From contig CACVBU010001358.1 of assembly GCA_902728285.1 (NCBI GenBank), positions 186,001-250,000 of the forward strand: 64,000 nt of DNA, read 5' to 3'. The translations under genes and the position numbers were made by a program. This stretch comes from Clytia hemisphaerica. Lineage: Eukaryota; Cnidaria; Hydrozoa; Leptothecata; Clytiidae. The notes under the pieces are model-generated. The model was given only the letters and a program-made list of their open reading frames with translations, was not told where the DNA came from and made no database searches. Positions 33,160-45,089 of this stretch are shown piece by piece. How positions within the stretch are numbered: position 1 is the first letter of the stretch; each line of letters opens with the position of its first letter.

Positions 33160-33320
33160 GGCGATAACTCTGATCACGATATCACGCAATTATTCGTCTT
33201 CAATCACGATCACGTAAAACAGGAAAAAATTTGAATCACAATTACGTTTTGACCTCTGATAACGCAATCCAAATCACGTAATCACGCTAGAAAAAAGTCC
33301 TTGTCACGTCATCACGCAAA
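33160..33320 (+). repeat. Iterated ATCACG words
   Basis: ATCACG or GATCACG occurs about ten times within 160 bp with irregular spacing, between GAGGGGTCTCTTTAAAG-like edges (also at 32241). Probably another iterated-word element; the ends are unclear. Confidence 0.45.
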
Positions 33321-33628
33321 CAGTTTGGGCCTCTTTATACATACATTCAACGTTATTTGAATGTGCTTTGGTGACATTTGTGTACAGAATCCTGTTGTCT
33401 CTTCTTTGCACTGCACTGCACTGCTCTTTGCCAATTCAATATCTCAAATCAGTGTTGCACCTTTTCCGTCTGTAGACGACAAGAAACCCGCCCATTTGAG
33501 ATGATTTCTTAGAGCACTTCCAAATCGTTTGTAGTTTCAAAATTTCGTTGCAATTTTCCTATTTTTTCAAATATTATGTCCATGTTTCCGTGATGATTTA
33601 TTCTGGTCTCGATAAATCAAAGATATTA

Positions 33629-33943
33629 CATGTTTTTTATAAGCATTGCACTTGTAAGAATATCTAGGCTCAGATATGGGGAAAAATTAAGCATATGACA
33701 AGCATTGCTTGAGCCTACGAAAAAATTTTTTTCATGATTTTGGCTTTTTTTGGCTGGAATTTTAAGGCTTTACAGTATTCCCCTAAATTTTTGCTTTGGA
33801 TATAAGCATCCCTCAAGCATTTTTCAGCCTTATCAAGCTTTCGACTAAAGCATCTCTGAGCCTGTTTTCGGATTTTTATATGGTTATAAAATTAAAATTA
33901 AATTTAATTAATTTAAATTAATTAAAAATGAAATAAAAACATG
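33629..33943. mobile_element. TA-flanked foldback element, ATGCTTA subfamily (copy C)
   Basis: CATGTTTTTTATAAGCATTG at the left and AAAAACATG at the right, TA on both sides. Inverted copy of the interior of copy B (GGCTCAGATATGGGGAAAAA shared). AAGCAT recurs about eight times. The right part is decayed to AT-rich sequence. Confidence 0.8.
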
Positions 33944-34002
33944 TAACGCTTTCCGTCCATACTTACAAAACTTGGTTACAACACTGTACAGTGATTCGAA
34001 TA

Positions 34003-34247
34003 CACGTTTTTATTTTATAAGAACATACAAAATTTTTGAAGCCTTCAAATGTTCTTAACCTTTTGAGTTTTAAGGCAAAAATTGTTCTTAACATGTTCTT
34101 ATTTTGACCATTTTTCGAGCATTTTTTCCAATTTTGCTAAGAAATTGGTGTTTTAGAGTCTGCAAAGCCTTAAAATGTTCTTAGCTTGTTCTTAATATTT
34201 TGGCCATCGAAGCCTTATGTTCTTATAGTTTGTTCTTATAAAACGTT
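34003..34247. mobile_element. TA-flanked foldback element, GTTCTTA subfamily (copy G)
   Basis: CACGTTTTTATTTTATAAGA at the left. The right end is degraded (TATAAAACGTTTAA). The interior matches copies E and F. It ends about 40 bp before the stop codon of channel gene 2, so it lies in its 3' flank or UTR. Confidence 0.8.
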
Positions 34248-34288
34248 TAACAAAAACTCTTCTTGAAACTCTTCTTGTGAACTTTTTC

Positions 34289-37200
34289 TTATGCTTCTTC
34301 ACTGTTGTTGTTATTGTCGGGTCCTGTTTTTCTTTTGCGTTTTTGTTGTAAAATCTTCAGTTTGATGAAATCGTAAATGAAAAAAATGAACTCAAAACAT
34401 GTGATGAAACTAAAGCCCAGTCCCAAACCAACTGCTCCACCAACATTTGCTGAAAATAAAAAGACATCGTTTTGTGAGTCACTCATCTACTTACATACAG
34501 TACTCTTAGGTGCCAAATAAACGCCCCCCCCCCCCGCTTGTTAATTTTTCGATTTTTTTCCAACCCCCCGGACCTTATTAGGACCCCCCCCCGTTTATTA
34601 ATTTTTGAAAAAATTCCCGGCTACCAAAAGGAAAGTTCCTTGTTTTACTCTAAACAAGTGATACTTTGATGGACCTACCTGGATTATGCATTTAACACGT
34701 TTATAATTGATACCTACGTGACGTGACCATTAAACAATCATTCAGAACACAAATAGTGACGATCTATTAAAATTAGTCGTTTGTTTCTTATAAAAAAAAC
34801 CATTTAGAAACCAAAATTTCATGCTCTTGTTCTTTCATATTCAAGACTTCGTGAGCAAAAATACATCTCCAAAAAATTGAGTAATTTGGCTAAGAACATT
34901 GATGTATGTTTATTAATAGTGATTCTTGTTGATCAAGATGCTTTTTTTGAGCTGAAAAATTCATTTTTTACAAAAGTCTGCTTGAGCCATCATCCAAAAA
35001 ACCCTTTTATGGCCGTTTTTCTAGCTGAAATTTACCCAAATTTTTTTTCTCCAAAAATCGGGCTCCGTCACATTCGAGGATTTATAGTTATGCATCTTTG
35101 TGCAAAAAATCGTAAAAAATGAAAGAGCCAATCAATCTAATACCTAAGCAATTGATAATGTGCTTATAAAAAATATCGAATTTGGCCAGTTTTTCTATAA
35201 AAACACGCCAAACAACAAATTTCCTGTCTAAACACTCGTGAGAAAAAAAAACATCTATATCATAAAAAAATTCAGTAATTTGACTAAGAACATTGATGTA
35301 TGCTTATTAATAGTGATTCTTATAGATAAACATGCTTTTTTTGAGCCAACAAATTTTTTTTGCAAAAATCTGCTTGAGCCATCTTTTACCTATGGTACCC
35401 TTCTTTTGTGCAAAAAATTAGAAAAAATTAATGATCCAATTTTTCACAAAGTCCAAAAAACCCATTTTTTAGCCGTTTTTTGGCCTAAATTTGCCCAAAA
35501 ACATTTTTTTTCGAAAATCGGGTTCTGTCACATTCAAGGGTTTATAGTTATGCATCTTTGTGTAAAAAATCATAAAGAATGAAAGAGCCAATCTCGAGAA
35601 AAGCCAATGCCTAGGTAATTGATAATGTGCTTATAAAAAAATATCGAATTTGGCCAGTTTTTCTATAAAAACACGCCAAGCAACCAAAATTTCATATCTA
35701 AACACACATATTTTTCAAAAGTAGGCTCTCATTAGCAAAAAAACATCTGTCTCATAAAAAATAATTTGACTAAGAACATTGATGTATGCTTATTAATAGT
35801 GATTCTTATAGATAAACATGCGTTTTTTGAGCCAACAAAATTTTTTTGCAAAAATCTGCTTGAGCCATCTTTTACCTATGATGGTACCCTTCTTTTATGC
35901 AAAAAATTAGAAAAAATTAATGATCCAATTTTTCACAAAGTCCAAAAAACCCGTTTTTTAGCCGTTATTTGGCCTAAATTTGCCCAAAAACATTTTTTTT
36001 CGAAAATCGGGTTCTGTCACATTCAAGGGTTTATAGTTATGCATCTTTGTGTAAAAAATCATAAAGAATGAAAGAGCCAATCTCGAGAAAAGCCAATGCC
36101 TAGGTAATTGATAATGTGCTTATAAAAAAATATCGAATTTGGCCAGTTTTTCTATGAAAACACGCCAAGCAACCCAAATTTCCTGTCTAAACACACATAT
36201 TCTTCAAAAGTAAGCCCTCATGAGCAGAAAAAACATCTATCTCATAAAAAAATTGAGTAATTTGACTAAGAACATTGATGTATGCTTATTAATAGTGATT
36301 CTTATAGATAAACATGCGTTTTTTGAGCCAACAAAATTTTTTTGCAAAAATCTGCTTGAGCCATCTTTTACCTATGATGGTACCCTTCTTTTATGCAAAA
36401 AATTAGAAAAAATTAATGATCCAATTTTTCACAAAGTCCAAAAAACCCATTTTTTAGCCGTTTTTTGGCCTAAATTTGCCCAAAAACATTTTTTTTCGAA
36501 AATCGGGTTCTGTCATTCAAGGGTTTATAGTTATGCATCTTTGTGTAAAAAATCATAAAGATGAAAGAGCCAATCTCGAGAAAAGCCAATGCCTAAGTAA
36601 TTGATAATGTGCTTATAAAAAAATATCGAATTTGGCCAGTTTTTCTATGAAAACACGCCAAGCAACCCAAATTTCCTGTCTAAACACACATATTCTTCAA
36701 AAGTAAGCCCTCATGAGCAGAAAAAACATCTATCTCATAAAAAAATTGAGTAATTTGACTAAGAAAATTGATGTATGCTTATTAATAGTGATTCTTATAG
36801 ATAAACATGCGTTTTTTTGAGCCAACAAAATTTTTTTGCAAAAATCTGCTTGAGCCATCTTATACCTATGATGGTACCCTACTTTCGTGCAAAAAATCAG
36901 AAAAAATTAATGATCCAATTTTTCACAAAGTCCAAAAAACCCGTTTTTTAGCTGTTTTTTGGCCCAAATTTGCCCCCCAAATTTTTTTTTCGAAAATCGG
37001 GCTCCGTCACATTTTGGGCATTGCCATTTTGCATCATTGTGCAAAAAATCAGAAAAAACTAATGAGCCAATCATGAGAAAAGCTGGTAACTAACGGACGG
37101 ACAGACGGACAAAGGTTAATTTATAGGACCTCCACCGGGGTAGGTCCAAAAAAGCCTAAATTTAGTCTATTTTGACCCTTTTAAACCCCCCGGTAATTAG

Positions 37201-40200
37201 GTCTCCCCCCGTTTATTTGATTTGAAAAATTTTTCGAACCCCCCCCGTTTATTCGAACCCCCCGTTTATTTGGCACCTAAGAGTAGTCAGTTACACGTTT
37301 TTTTTTAAGAAACACACTTTCAAGAAACATGAGGCTCAGAATGCCTAAAACTAAGAAACATCTAAGAAACATGCTGAGGCTGAGAATGAGAAAATAACAT
37401 TTTTAATTTGGTTTTCTTTAAGAACCTTCCAATCAAAACAAATGTTTTTTTTTCTTTGCATGAAAATAGGCTGATTATGTCAAAAAGTGTTTAGAGACAT
37501 GTAAGAAACATTGAGGCTGCTTGGTAAAACTAGTTTCTTAAAAATAACGTGTATGGAGGTCTTGTAAAGTAGAGGTTAACCTACCGATCAATGAAATCAA
37601 AGTTACAACAGGGTGTGCTTTTTCACTTTTCACTACGTTGTCCACAAATGATACATGTAACCCTAAAACATGTCTCCTATGAAAAGAAAAAATTCGAAAA
37701 TCCCGTCAAATTCCCTAAAGAAACTCATAAACGAATATTTAAAAAATGAGCTTTCGAAAGTATGATATGAATTTGATTTTTCCATCATCGGGAAACTGAA
37801 GGATCGGATAGCTCAAAACTATATAGTTTTATAGGGAACTTTTCCTCCCTATTTGTGCATTTGAGGGCAAAGTTTTCTGGATATTGTATTTCCCTGATTC
37901 AAGACTGATTTCAAAAACCGGGGTTGCTTGGTACAGGCTTAGGTTTTACTTACTGGTAATATTTTTCGATGTCATCAATTGTTTTATTTTCGAATTTCGG
38001 CACCATGTGACGAGCACGCTCATAAATTTCTTCCGTACCCAGACTGGCAGACGTCTTCTTGACGGTGTACGAGTGATGCTGACATTCATCGGGACATGAA
38101 TTGTAACACGTTAAAACATACTCATCGTCTTCAACCAATAATTGCCCTATTAGATACGAGAGGTAATCACTTGAAAAAATACCTTTATTTTGATATGTGG
38201 AAGTCATTTTTCTAACGGAAAAACCCGAAATTTGACCCTTGTCTGTTGCTACAAAAAGAAACAGGGTGGTTTAAAATCCGGCTTTTTCGGGTGCTCCGAT
38301 TAGAAAATATATGACGTCATTTTGACTTACGCATATCATGAATGGCAAAAAAGTATCAAAAAATTACCACATTTTTTGCCTTGAATCATCAAAATGATAT
38401 TGGACTCTTTTTCCCGAGTAATTTACCCTTTTATTCAATAGACACCTTTCCAGGCTGGAACTTGCTTAATAAGAGAATTGGAATCATTGCTGAATGTCGT
38501 CACAGGCCGAATTTTATCCTTGACACTTTCGAATGATTTAAAAAAATATTTTTTTCAGTCACTAGTACCTGAAACCAGCGCCTTAGACCACTCGACCATT
38601 CTGTTATATATTATGTATCCTTCCTTATTTCAAACTACAAATCTGCTTGATTATAGGACTTAACAGGAAGATCAAAAGTAGTTTTTTATTTTATCAGGTC
38701 TCAAAGCCTCAAAACTATGAGGCATAGCTCTTAACCTCAAAAACTATTATAGGTAAGAAACCTAATGCTTCCTTAACAAAGAGGCCTTAAATATCCCCCA
38801 TCTAATCACTGAGACATCGTAATTTTGAGATAAGTGAAATTTTTATTGGTTGTTTGTTGTCTGTTCAAAAGCCAGTCTCGACTTGTGCGCGCTGCGATGC
38901 ACCTTTTTGCTTCAATCCTTTTGGCTTGAAAAAAAGATTACGTCGTGAAAATGTAGCGTGCGCTCGAAGAAAAAAGTTGAAATCAACCGTTACTTGAGAT
39001 TGCGCCAATGGAATTGCTTCATTTTTCTTTTGACCAATGGCGTGGAAGCTTTCCTCGAAAAAGTGTGATCGCAGCGCGCGCAAGTGGAGACCGGGCTTAA
39101 GACGAAAGAAGGCAAGAAATTTGAGACTGTAGAATCCCGGTTATTCGAAGCTCCAAGGAAAAAATTTTCATACCGGAGACTCATATGACCCATGTGAAAA
39201 GTACATTAATTCCACGGAGAAACTTACTTTCACCGTATCAATTTTGGCTTTCGCGAATTTTCGCCAAATCGTGTGAGATTGTTAAGTCGTGAAATCAAAT
39301 CCACGCGAAAATTTTAAGATCAGATTTTCGGCTTAAATGAATCCGTGAATTTGCTGTTTGTGACCAAAATTGGCCTTGTTAGGGCCTTTTCGACTGATTC
39401 GCGAAATAATTTATGCAAGAATTTTTTGGCTCGCCTAATTAGATGACGAAACTTAATCTGATTGAGTTGAAAATTTGAGAAAAATGAATTTCAATGATTT
39501 TTTACTGCTCTGTAAGGGTGCGATTTTAAAAGCCAATTTTTTCACCGCTAATACCGTCAGTTGGTAAAGCTACTTACTGCACAAGTCTTTTTTAGAATAT
39601 GTTTTTGAAAGAAACATCGAGTTCTTACATTTTCTTAGAATGAAGCATCTCGTTTCCCTCAAAGTGCAAATTGGAATATCTAAATCAAATAAATATATAA
39701 AAATATACAGTAGAACGTTGAAATAGAGAGCGTCCACTGTACTTTTTCTACTTTACGCTATTTAACAACGGTTTAAAGAACAATAAATCACGCATGCGTC
39801 TCTATTTGAGTGAGCTGGAAACATTAGATGAACTAACTCTTGGTGCTGGAAGATACACCTTTTCGACCGTCGCCGCCAATTGCCACGCGGACATTTTTTG
39901 TCCGCTTTATCCCACTAAAACCGTCCCAGTCCGCTTTTGGCACCTATAGACAATAGAAAAATGTGTCAAAAAAGGATCGGTCGAGTTTAGGGGGATAATT
40001 TAATAGTTAAGTAGCACGCGCCTGACCTCGCGACTACGGTTGAAAAGGTGTATTGGTGTATTATGAGATTTCTTACCAGTATTTTGTACCAGCCGTTTAT
40101 AATGTTCTGCAATACATCCGCATTGTTGGTATAATCTTTCCAATACACAATTCATCACGCATAAACCTTTAGTGTAGCGACGATTGGGATCAATCATGGG

Positions 40201-42782
40201 TAACCTTTTCTCTGCACATTGCGTATCGTACGGTGCTGGTAGTCGAATGATCTGTGGTGGTGAAGACAACATAATAATTACACCTTTTTACGGTTACAGT
40301 AGCTGCTTCGTATAAAAATTTCGAGTGAACAAACCATCTCATTGACTAAAAGCAAAAATATAAACAAAAAAAATGTCTAGAGTAAGAGCACCAGAAAGCA
40401 CATTTTTTTATACTCTGCACATTTTTGCTTATGTTTTTGCTTTTAGCCAATGGGATGGTTTGTTTACTCGAAATTTTGGTGACTTTTTATACGAAACGGC
40501 TAACTGGAAAAAGGTGTATTACACTAAATACCTTTATTGGCCTTCCGGCCTTTGCTTAAAATTTTTCTTTGACGAATTCTAAGCTGACTTTTCGAAACAA
40601 ATTGATATTGTAGCCCAACATAGTTATTCGTTTTGCTTGGTGTTACTATCAACCAACGGTAGCACGGTGCGCAAGGGTCTATCCTTGTTTTAGTCCCGGA
40701 AGGGGGGGTACTAGGGTTGGCGGATGAGGGGTATGTGCAGATGGGACCTCCAAAAACTATCCCTTAGGGAGACTGATTTTTGCTTAAAATGTGACCATTA
40801 GAGAGACTTTCTAAAAACTATCCATTTTTTTTTTTACTCTATATCCAAAATCAATGATTTTCAATGGAATTTTCAACAGTTTAATACTGAAAGATGACAT
40901 TTTAATGTAAATTTTAGTTAATACTTACTGTTTTGAAGCCTGAATAGCGATTTTTACAAGTTTTGGCGTTATTTACGGCCCTAATTGGCGTAAGCCCAAA
41001 ATTAAGCTGTGGCGGAATAAGGGCCGGCGTAAAAGGGGCCAGCGTTAAATTAAGGCCGGCGTAAAAAGGGCCAATAAGGTAATATCAAGCAATTATGTAT
41101 ACCTCCGTTTCAGTGAGTTTCAATGTTGTCATTTCTCCAGGTTTCAAAAAGATGTATTCACTTGACGACATTAATGATTGGTCATCACCATGATTGTCAA
41201 TTGTCACCACCATGCCTTTCTTGAAATCTGACCAAGAATAAAACACTTCACCCAAGTCAAAAAATATGTTGAACCCATCAAAATATGATTTAGCTTTCCC
41301 AATTACGTAAGGGCTTTGACGAGGGTCGAAGTAATTGAACTGCATGCATAATACCTGGCTATCCGCACCGTCCCAAATCTTGTCATCAACGATAGCTCCT
41401 TCTTCGCAAGCCTCGCCATAGAATATACAGTTATAACCGTAATAATCAAAAACCAATGAGTTGACAACCTTCATCAAAAATAAATTATAATGTAGAATAG
41501 AGTCTACATAACTCGACCTCTATCAGTCGAATGTCTCTATAACTCGAACAAGTTTCATACATGTTATTTTTTTAATAAGCAAATGTTTGTCCCTATATCA
41601 GACTCTATGCTTAGCATTCTATTGTTCTTAAACAATAGAAACATTATTTAGGTATAAAAGCTGAGTCTGCATATGGGTATAAACGTTATGCTTGTAAACA
41701 AAACACGTACCCCTTCAGTAAACAAACCCTTGTAAACAAGCCTCTATAACTCGAGATTTCAATATATCGAACAAATTTCAATACCTTATCGGGGGAAAAA
41801 AAGGTTGGAGTTTCATTTAGTCGGGGTTTTTTTTCGTCGGGGAAAAATTTCGTCACCTAGAGGCATTTTCATCACTTTCCCCCGACCAAAATTTCAAATT
41901 CGTCACTTTTCCCCGACGAAATTTACAATTTAGTCACTTTCACCCAACTAAATTGTCCAAATGAAATGGTTTCCTTCACTAGCTCGAAAAAAGATCTTGT
42001 AATTCGACGTTTAAAGCACTGATTTCGGTTAATAAAGGTGTAAAAAATTTAGATTTTAATTTTGGTTGGGGTTTAAAAAATTGGGTAAAAGTTTTGGTCG
42101 TGGATAAAAAAAGTGGAAAAGACATTACTGCGTAGGAAAAAAGTCGCCACGTTTATTTTAGCCTAGAAATATGTTAACATACCTCTGTTTCCATAATATC
42201 TTTGTAAGTCACTTGATACAATTTCAAAAAATCCGTATACGTTTCAGCACCCATATCATTGACATATTGGAAAAAGAATTCGTCATCTTCCGTAATATTA
42301 ACGTCGCCCGCGTGCGTAAGAACTGTGGCTGCCGTATCAATAAAATCTTTCATCGAAAATATATTAATAGGTAGACTATTTAGTTTTTGTTTTGATTGTG
42401 CGTTTATTGGACAAATAGTGACGGTCGGGAACGGTATATCTTTTTCCTGGATCCGTTTATCTATCGCCGTTGTTGTTTTCCGTACCAAGAAATCCATGAA
42501 AAGCCCGTAAAACATGACAAAGCAAAACAAAAAAACTGCCGTGGTAATAACGAACCATATCAGACGACGTATCGGGTTTCCTTCGAATAAGAAACGGAAC
42601 CCGTGTAATGTGACACCGGAGTAAAATTCTTGAAAAAATTCAGAAGGGCTTGGCTTTTCGTCGCTATTTTCTGATGTTGTCTTTTGTTCTTGATTGTTTG
42701 GCTGTTCAGGATGTTTTTTCAGGTTTTCTTGCATCTTTGGTGGCTGCTTTTGATCGGATGATGATACTAGGATTGTTGGCAT
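34289..42782 (-). CDS. DEG/ENaC-family cation channel subunit 2 (6 exons)
   Basis: Hand-built spliced model. Exons in gene order are 42782-42183, 41468-41103, 40251-40077, 38146-37954, 37676-37585 and 34449-34289. Phases are 0, 0, 1, 2, 1, giving 528 aa and TAA. Seen: a Gln/Pro/Ser-rich cytosolic N-terminus, the HG motif (60-61, in GVTLHGFRFLFEG), TM1 about 72-94, Cys-containing ectodomain exons (CIFYGEACEEG, LKPGEMTTLKL, LPAPYDTQC with RRYTKGLCVMNCVLERLYQQ, CYNSCPDECQHHSYTV), the pre-TM2 segment HVSFVDN to HPVVTLISLI, and TM2 with GFS then FITCFEF, ending in a basic and Asn/Glu tail. It shares intron positions and phases with the gene at 2310-9094, but two exons of that gene are one exon here. 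The last intron (3.1 kb) is full of nested elements. Family function: sodium-permeable channel; gating stimulus unknown. Confidence 0.92.
34501..37285. mobile_element. Outer C-run TIR element in the last channel intron
   Basis: A perfect 23-bp inverted repeat starts TACTCTTAGGTGCCAAATAA at 34501-34523 and returns inverted at 37263-37285. Each end continues into long C runs (CCCCCCCGTTTATT words). After removing the nested element 34670-37148 the element would be about 306 bp. Confidence 0.8.
34670..37148 (+). mobile_element. TGGACCTACC-ended tandem-repeat element, copy 2 (nested)
   Basis: TGGACCTACC at 34670 and GGTAGGTCCA at 37139-37148. The interior is about five tandem units of roughly 480-495 bp, marked by GAGCCAATCTCGAGAAAAGC at 35585, 36072 and 36567. 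Inverted relative to 20501-22171, with the shared end segment ACGGACGGACAGACGGAC. Frames in each unit look similar only because the DNA is repeated. Confidence 0.8.
37294..37551. mobile_element. TA-flanked foldback element, AAGAAACAT subfamily (copy I)
   Basis: CACGTTTTTTTTTAAGAAAC at the left and GTTTCTTAAAAATAACGTG at the right, TA on both sides. AAGAAACAT recurs about six times inside. It ends 33 bp from channel exon 37585-37676. Confidence 0.85.
38870..39097. mobile_element. MITE with AGCCAGTCTCGACTTG ends, copy 2
   Basis: AGCCAGTCTCGACTTGTGCG at the left; CGCGCAAGTGGAGACCGGGC at the right, inverted. Same family as 10038-10255. In channel intron 3. Confidence 0.75.
39854..40052. mobile_element. 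MITE with ACACCTTTTCGACCG ends, copy 2
   Basis: TACACCTTTTCGACCGTCGC at the left; CTACGGTTGAAAAGGTGTA at the right. TA at both edges fits a TA target. It ends 25 bp from the donor of channel exon 40077-40251. Confidence 0.8.
40685..40835 (+). repeat. Dispersed repeat with TTAGGGAGACT words
   Basis: TAGTCCCGGAAGGGGGGGTA, then CCCTTAGGGAGACT and ATTAGAGAGACTTT. Related copies are at 5130-5285 and 49983-50140. Confidence 0.45.
41495..41970. repeat. Two iterated-word patches in a channel intron
   Basis: CTCTATAACTCGA occurs near 41525 and 41750 as the edges of one repeat. From 41820 to 41960 words like CGTCACTTTCCCCGACGAAA recur on both strands. Noncoding, between channel exons 1 and 2. Confidence 0.45.
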
Positions 42783-42843
42783 ACTTTTTGTGCTCTCTCA
42801 AAGAAGTTTTTCAACTCTGAAAAATAAATCAGTTCGTATAGAA

Positions 42844-43043
42844 TACACGTTTTCGACCGTAGTCGCGCGGTCAGCCGCACGCGACTTAATTATTTAATCA
42901 TCCTCTTAAACTCGATCCAATCCTTTTTTGACACATTTTCTAATGTCTATAGGTGCGAAAAAAGGACTGGGACGGATCTAGTGGGATAAAGTGGACAAAA
43001 AATTGCCCGCGTGGCAATTGGCGGCTTCGGTCGAAAAGGTGTA
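42844..43043. mobile_element. MITE with ACACCTTTTCGACCG ends, copy 3
   Basis: TACACGTTTTCGACCGTAGT at the left; CTTCGGTCGAAAAGGTGTA at the right. The interior is inverted relative to 39854-40052. It lies about 60 bp upstream of the start codon of channel gene 2, so in its promoter or 5' UTR. Confidence 0.8.
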
Positions 43044-43228
43044 TTTAATTTTCTCTCAGAGCGAAAGTCTGAAGACTGGAAGCTCCTTACATTTATTCAA
43101 CAATATTTGCAGTTATATTCTTTTGGTAGATAAAGTTTTAATCGGTATTGGACTGTCTGATAAGAAATGATTTGGTTGATATAAAAAATTCTTTATGGCA
43201 AAAAATCAATGCTCATAACTAATGATTT

Positions 43229-43725
43229 AGGTCGTGTTCAGACCTGAAAGTTTAAGTTTAAGGTTTAAGTAGTACTTTGTTGATATGGGAATTCAATTAT
43301 AATCACTTTTCTTTTGTCATCATCGATTGGCGATCTCGAGGAATCTCCTTTCCTAACTTGAAATCATGTCATCTTCTCTCTTGAGATACTTTGAAACAAA
43401 AAAGATTTCAGGGAATCCCTCTGCAAAAAAACTAATTCGTGTTCGTTGAAGCCATTACAGCTAGAGATGCTCCGAGCGTCTCTAAGTCATAAATTTCACG
43501 TTCTTTATTCTTCATTTACAAAAGGAGCATGCTTTTCACTTGCGAATTCTGATTTCGTCTATTCAGAAAACTATAACAAAATCGTAAAAACTTTTTTTTT
43601 AAACCAGAGGGTGATTCCTTTTTAAACTTTGGTTTAACTAATGAGAAGCGTGCCGTTAAATACAAAAGGAATATAAAAGAAACACGTAGACCTAATTGCT
43701 TTAAACCTTGGTCTGAACACGACCT
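43229..43725. mobile_element. TIR element with AGGTCGTGTTCAGACC ends
   Basis: AGGTCGTGTTCAGACC at 43229-43244 is perfectly inverted at 43710-43725; inside it AAGGTTTAA and TTTAAACCTT are also inverted. 497 bp, no ORF. Confidence 0.8.
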
Positions 43726-44055
43726 GAGTCTTAAAATAAAACTTTTGGAAGGGAATTAGTGTCAAGACTTTTTTGACTGTGGTTTTTAGACAGACATTTA
43801 TTTTAACGGTTCTCCTTGAGTTAGTCTCACTGTTAACATGTAAAATGGTTAGCTATGAAAAAACATTCCTTCTCTTTCTGAAGCAAAATCAGATATTCAA
43901 AACAGCTTGATTCGCACTGATTGTACAGTCTTTCTTTTTAATACAGCGAAAGTATATATTCTTTAAAAAAGATAAAATAACCCGAAAATTTCATAAGGAT
44001 TAAAAGGAATCGATGGATTCGAATCGTCTGGTAAACTGTGTACCCCATTAATATA

Positions 44056-44278
44056 GTAAAGCCCGAAGGGCTAGATAAGCGGTCTTGGTCAAAAAGTGAA
44101 GCTCATCTTTGGAAGGATTTCCTACCAGAGTCACGTGACATTACAATAGAATTTCAGCGATTGACCAATCAGAAGCTTCGCGGGTTTTGGAAAACAATAG
44201 CAACACTATTTTTTCCGATATTCACTTTTTTTTGCTGAAGAAAGCCTAAAGTTGCCTATCTAGCCCTTCGGGCTTTAC
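44056..44278. mobile_element. TIR element with GTAAAGCCCGAAGGGCTAGA ends
   Basis: GTAAAGCCCGAAGGGCTAGA at the left is inverted at the right. The terminal core GCCCGAAGGGC is itself palindromic and is shared with the element 60393-60682. Confidence 0.8.
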
Positions 44279-44387
44279 AGATATCTGTGGTGTACCCTGG
44301 TGTCGACAGCCTCATGTCAACATATACACGGAGAACCTTAGTTCACGAAAAAAAATTACAATTCGCCTGTCTTATCTAGACCCCATT

Positions 44388-45085
44388 ACTCGAACTTTCC
44401 GAACCGCTTTTTGCTCGAACTTACTGGAACCTACTCGAACAAGTAATTTTCGAGTACTTTAATGGGATAAACTTTCGCGGCTGGGCCTATCCGCGAAATT
44501 CAAAAATTTCGCGGGGACTTAATTTAGCGAGTGGCACTATTGGGTGGCAATACTTTCAGGATTTTGTGACTTTTACTGTCAAATCATGCACGTTGGTTAT
44601 TGAAATACACATTATTTGCGCCTCTTTGACGCAAGTAACCATTCAAGTAGTAGGTATTTATTTGACATATTTTGAGTTTTCTTTAGAAATATTTCGCGGA
44701 TCAGGCCCTTCCAAATTTCCATTGGGACTTAATTCCGCGAATTCCGCGAAATTTAATCCCCGCGAAAGTTTATCCATTAAAGTAAACAAATTACTTGAAC
44801 CTCTCACAATTTTTCAAAAATATAAAGTTCGAGTATGCTAGTTCAACCATGGCGTACCATCTTGTGAAAGTGGAAAATTTAATTTCTTTTTGCTCCTAAA
44901 TAGAAGGAAATTTGGTCAGAACTTTTCCGGTAAGGCTCTTAAAATCCACAGAATCGTCCTATTGGTTTCTCGTTTTTAGTCCCAAACGTCTCAAACTAAT
45001 CGAACTTCTCGAACTCCTCACCAATTTTTCAAAATTTCCAAAAGTTCGAGTAAAGGAATTACTCGAACTTTACTTGTTCCAGAAC
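44388..45085. repeat. Iterated CTCGAACTT element split by a second element
   Basis: TACTCGAAC/CTCGAACTT words occur about seven times before 44455 and again from 44785 to 45085 (CTTCTCGAACTCCTCACC, GTTCGAGTAAAGG). The TIR element 44455-44784 sits inside. Confidence 0.55.
44455..44784. mobile_element. TIR element with TACTTTAATGGGATAAAC ends (uninterrupted copy)
   Basis: TACTTTAATGGGATAAACTT at the left is inverted at the right (GTTTATCCATTAAAGTA). TTCGCGGGGACTTAATT and CGCGAAATTTAATCCCCGCG repeat inside. It matches the outer parts of 20278-22331 and serves as an empty site for the nested element there. Confidence 0.8.
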
Positions 45086-45089
45086 TAAT

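Noticed and set aside
34877-37076. Five similar ORFs of 80-115 codons
   Set aside because: They repeat only because the DNA is a tandem array. They are AT-rich with K/F/I composition, lack conserved motifs and are not kept in frame between units.
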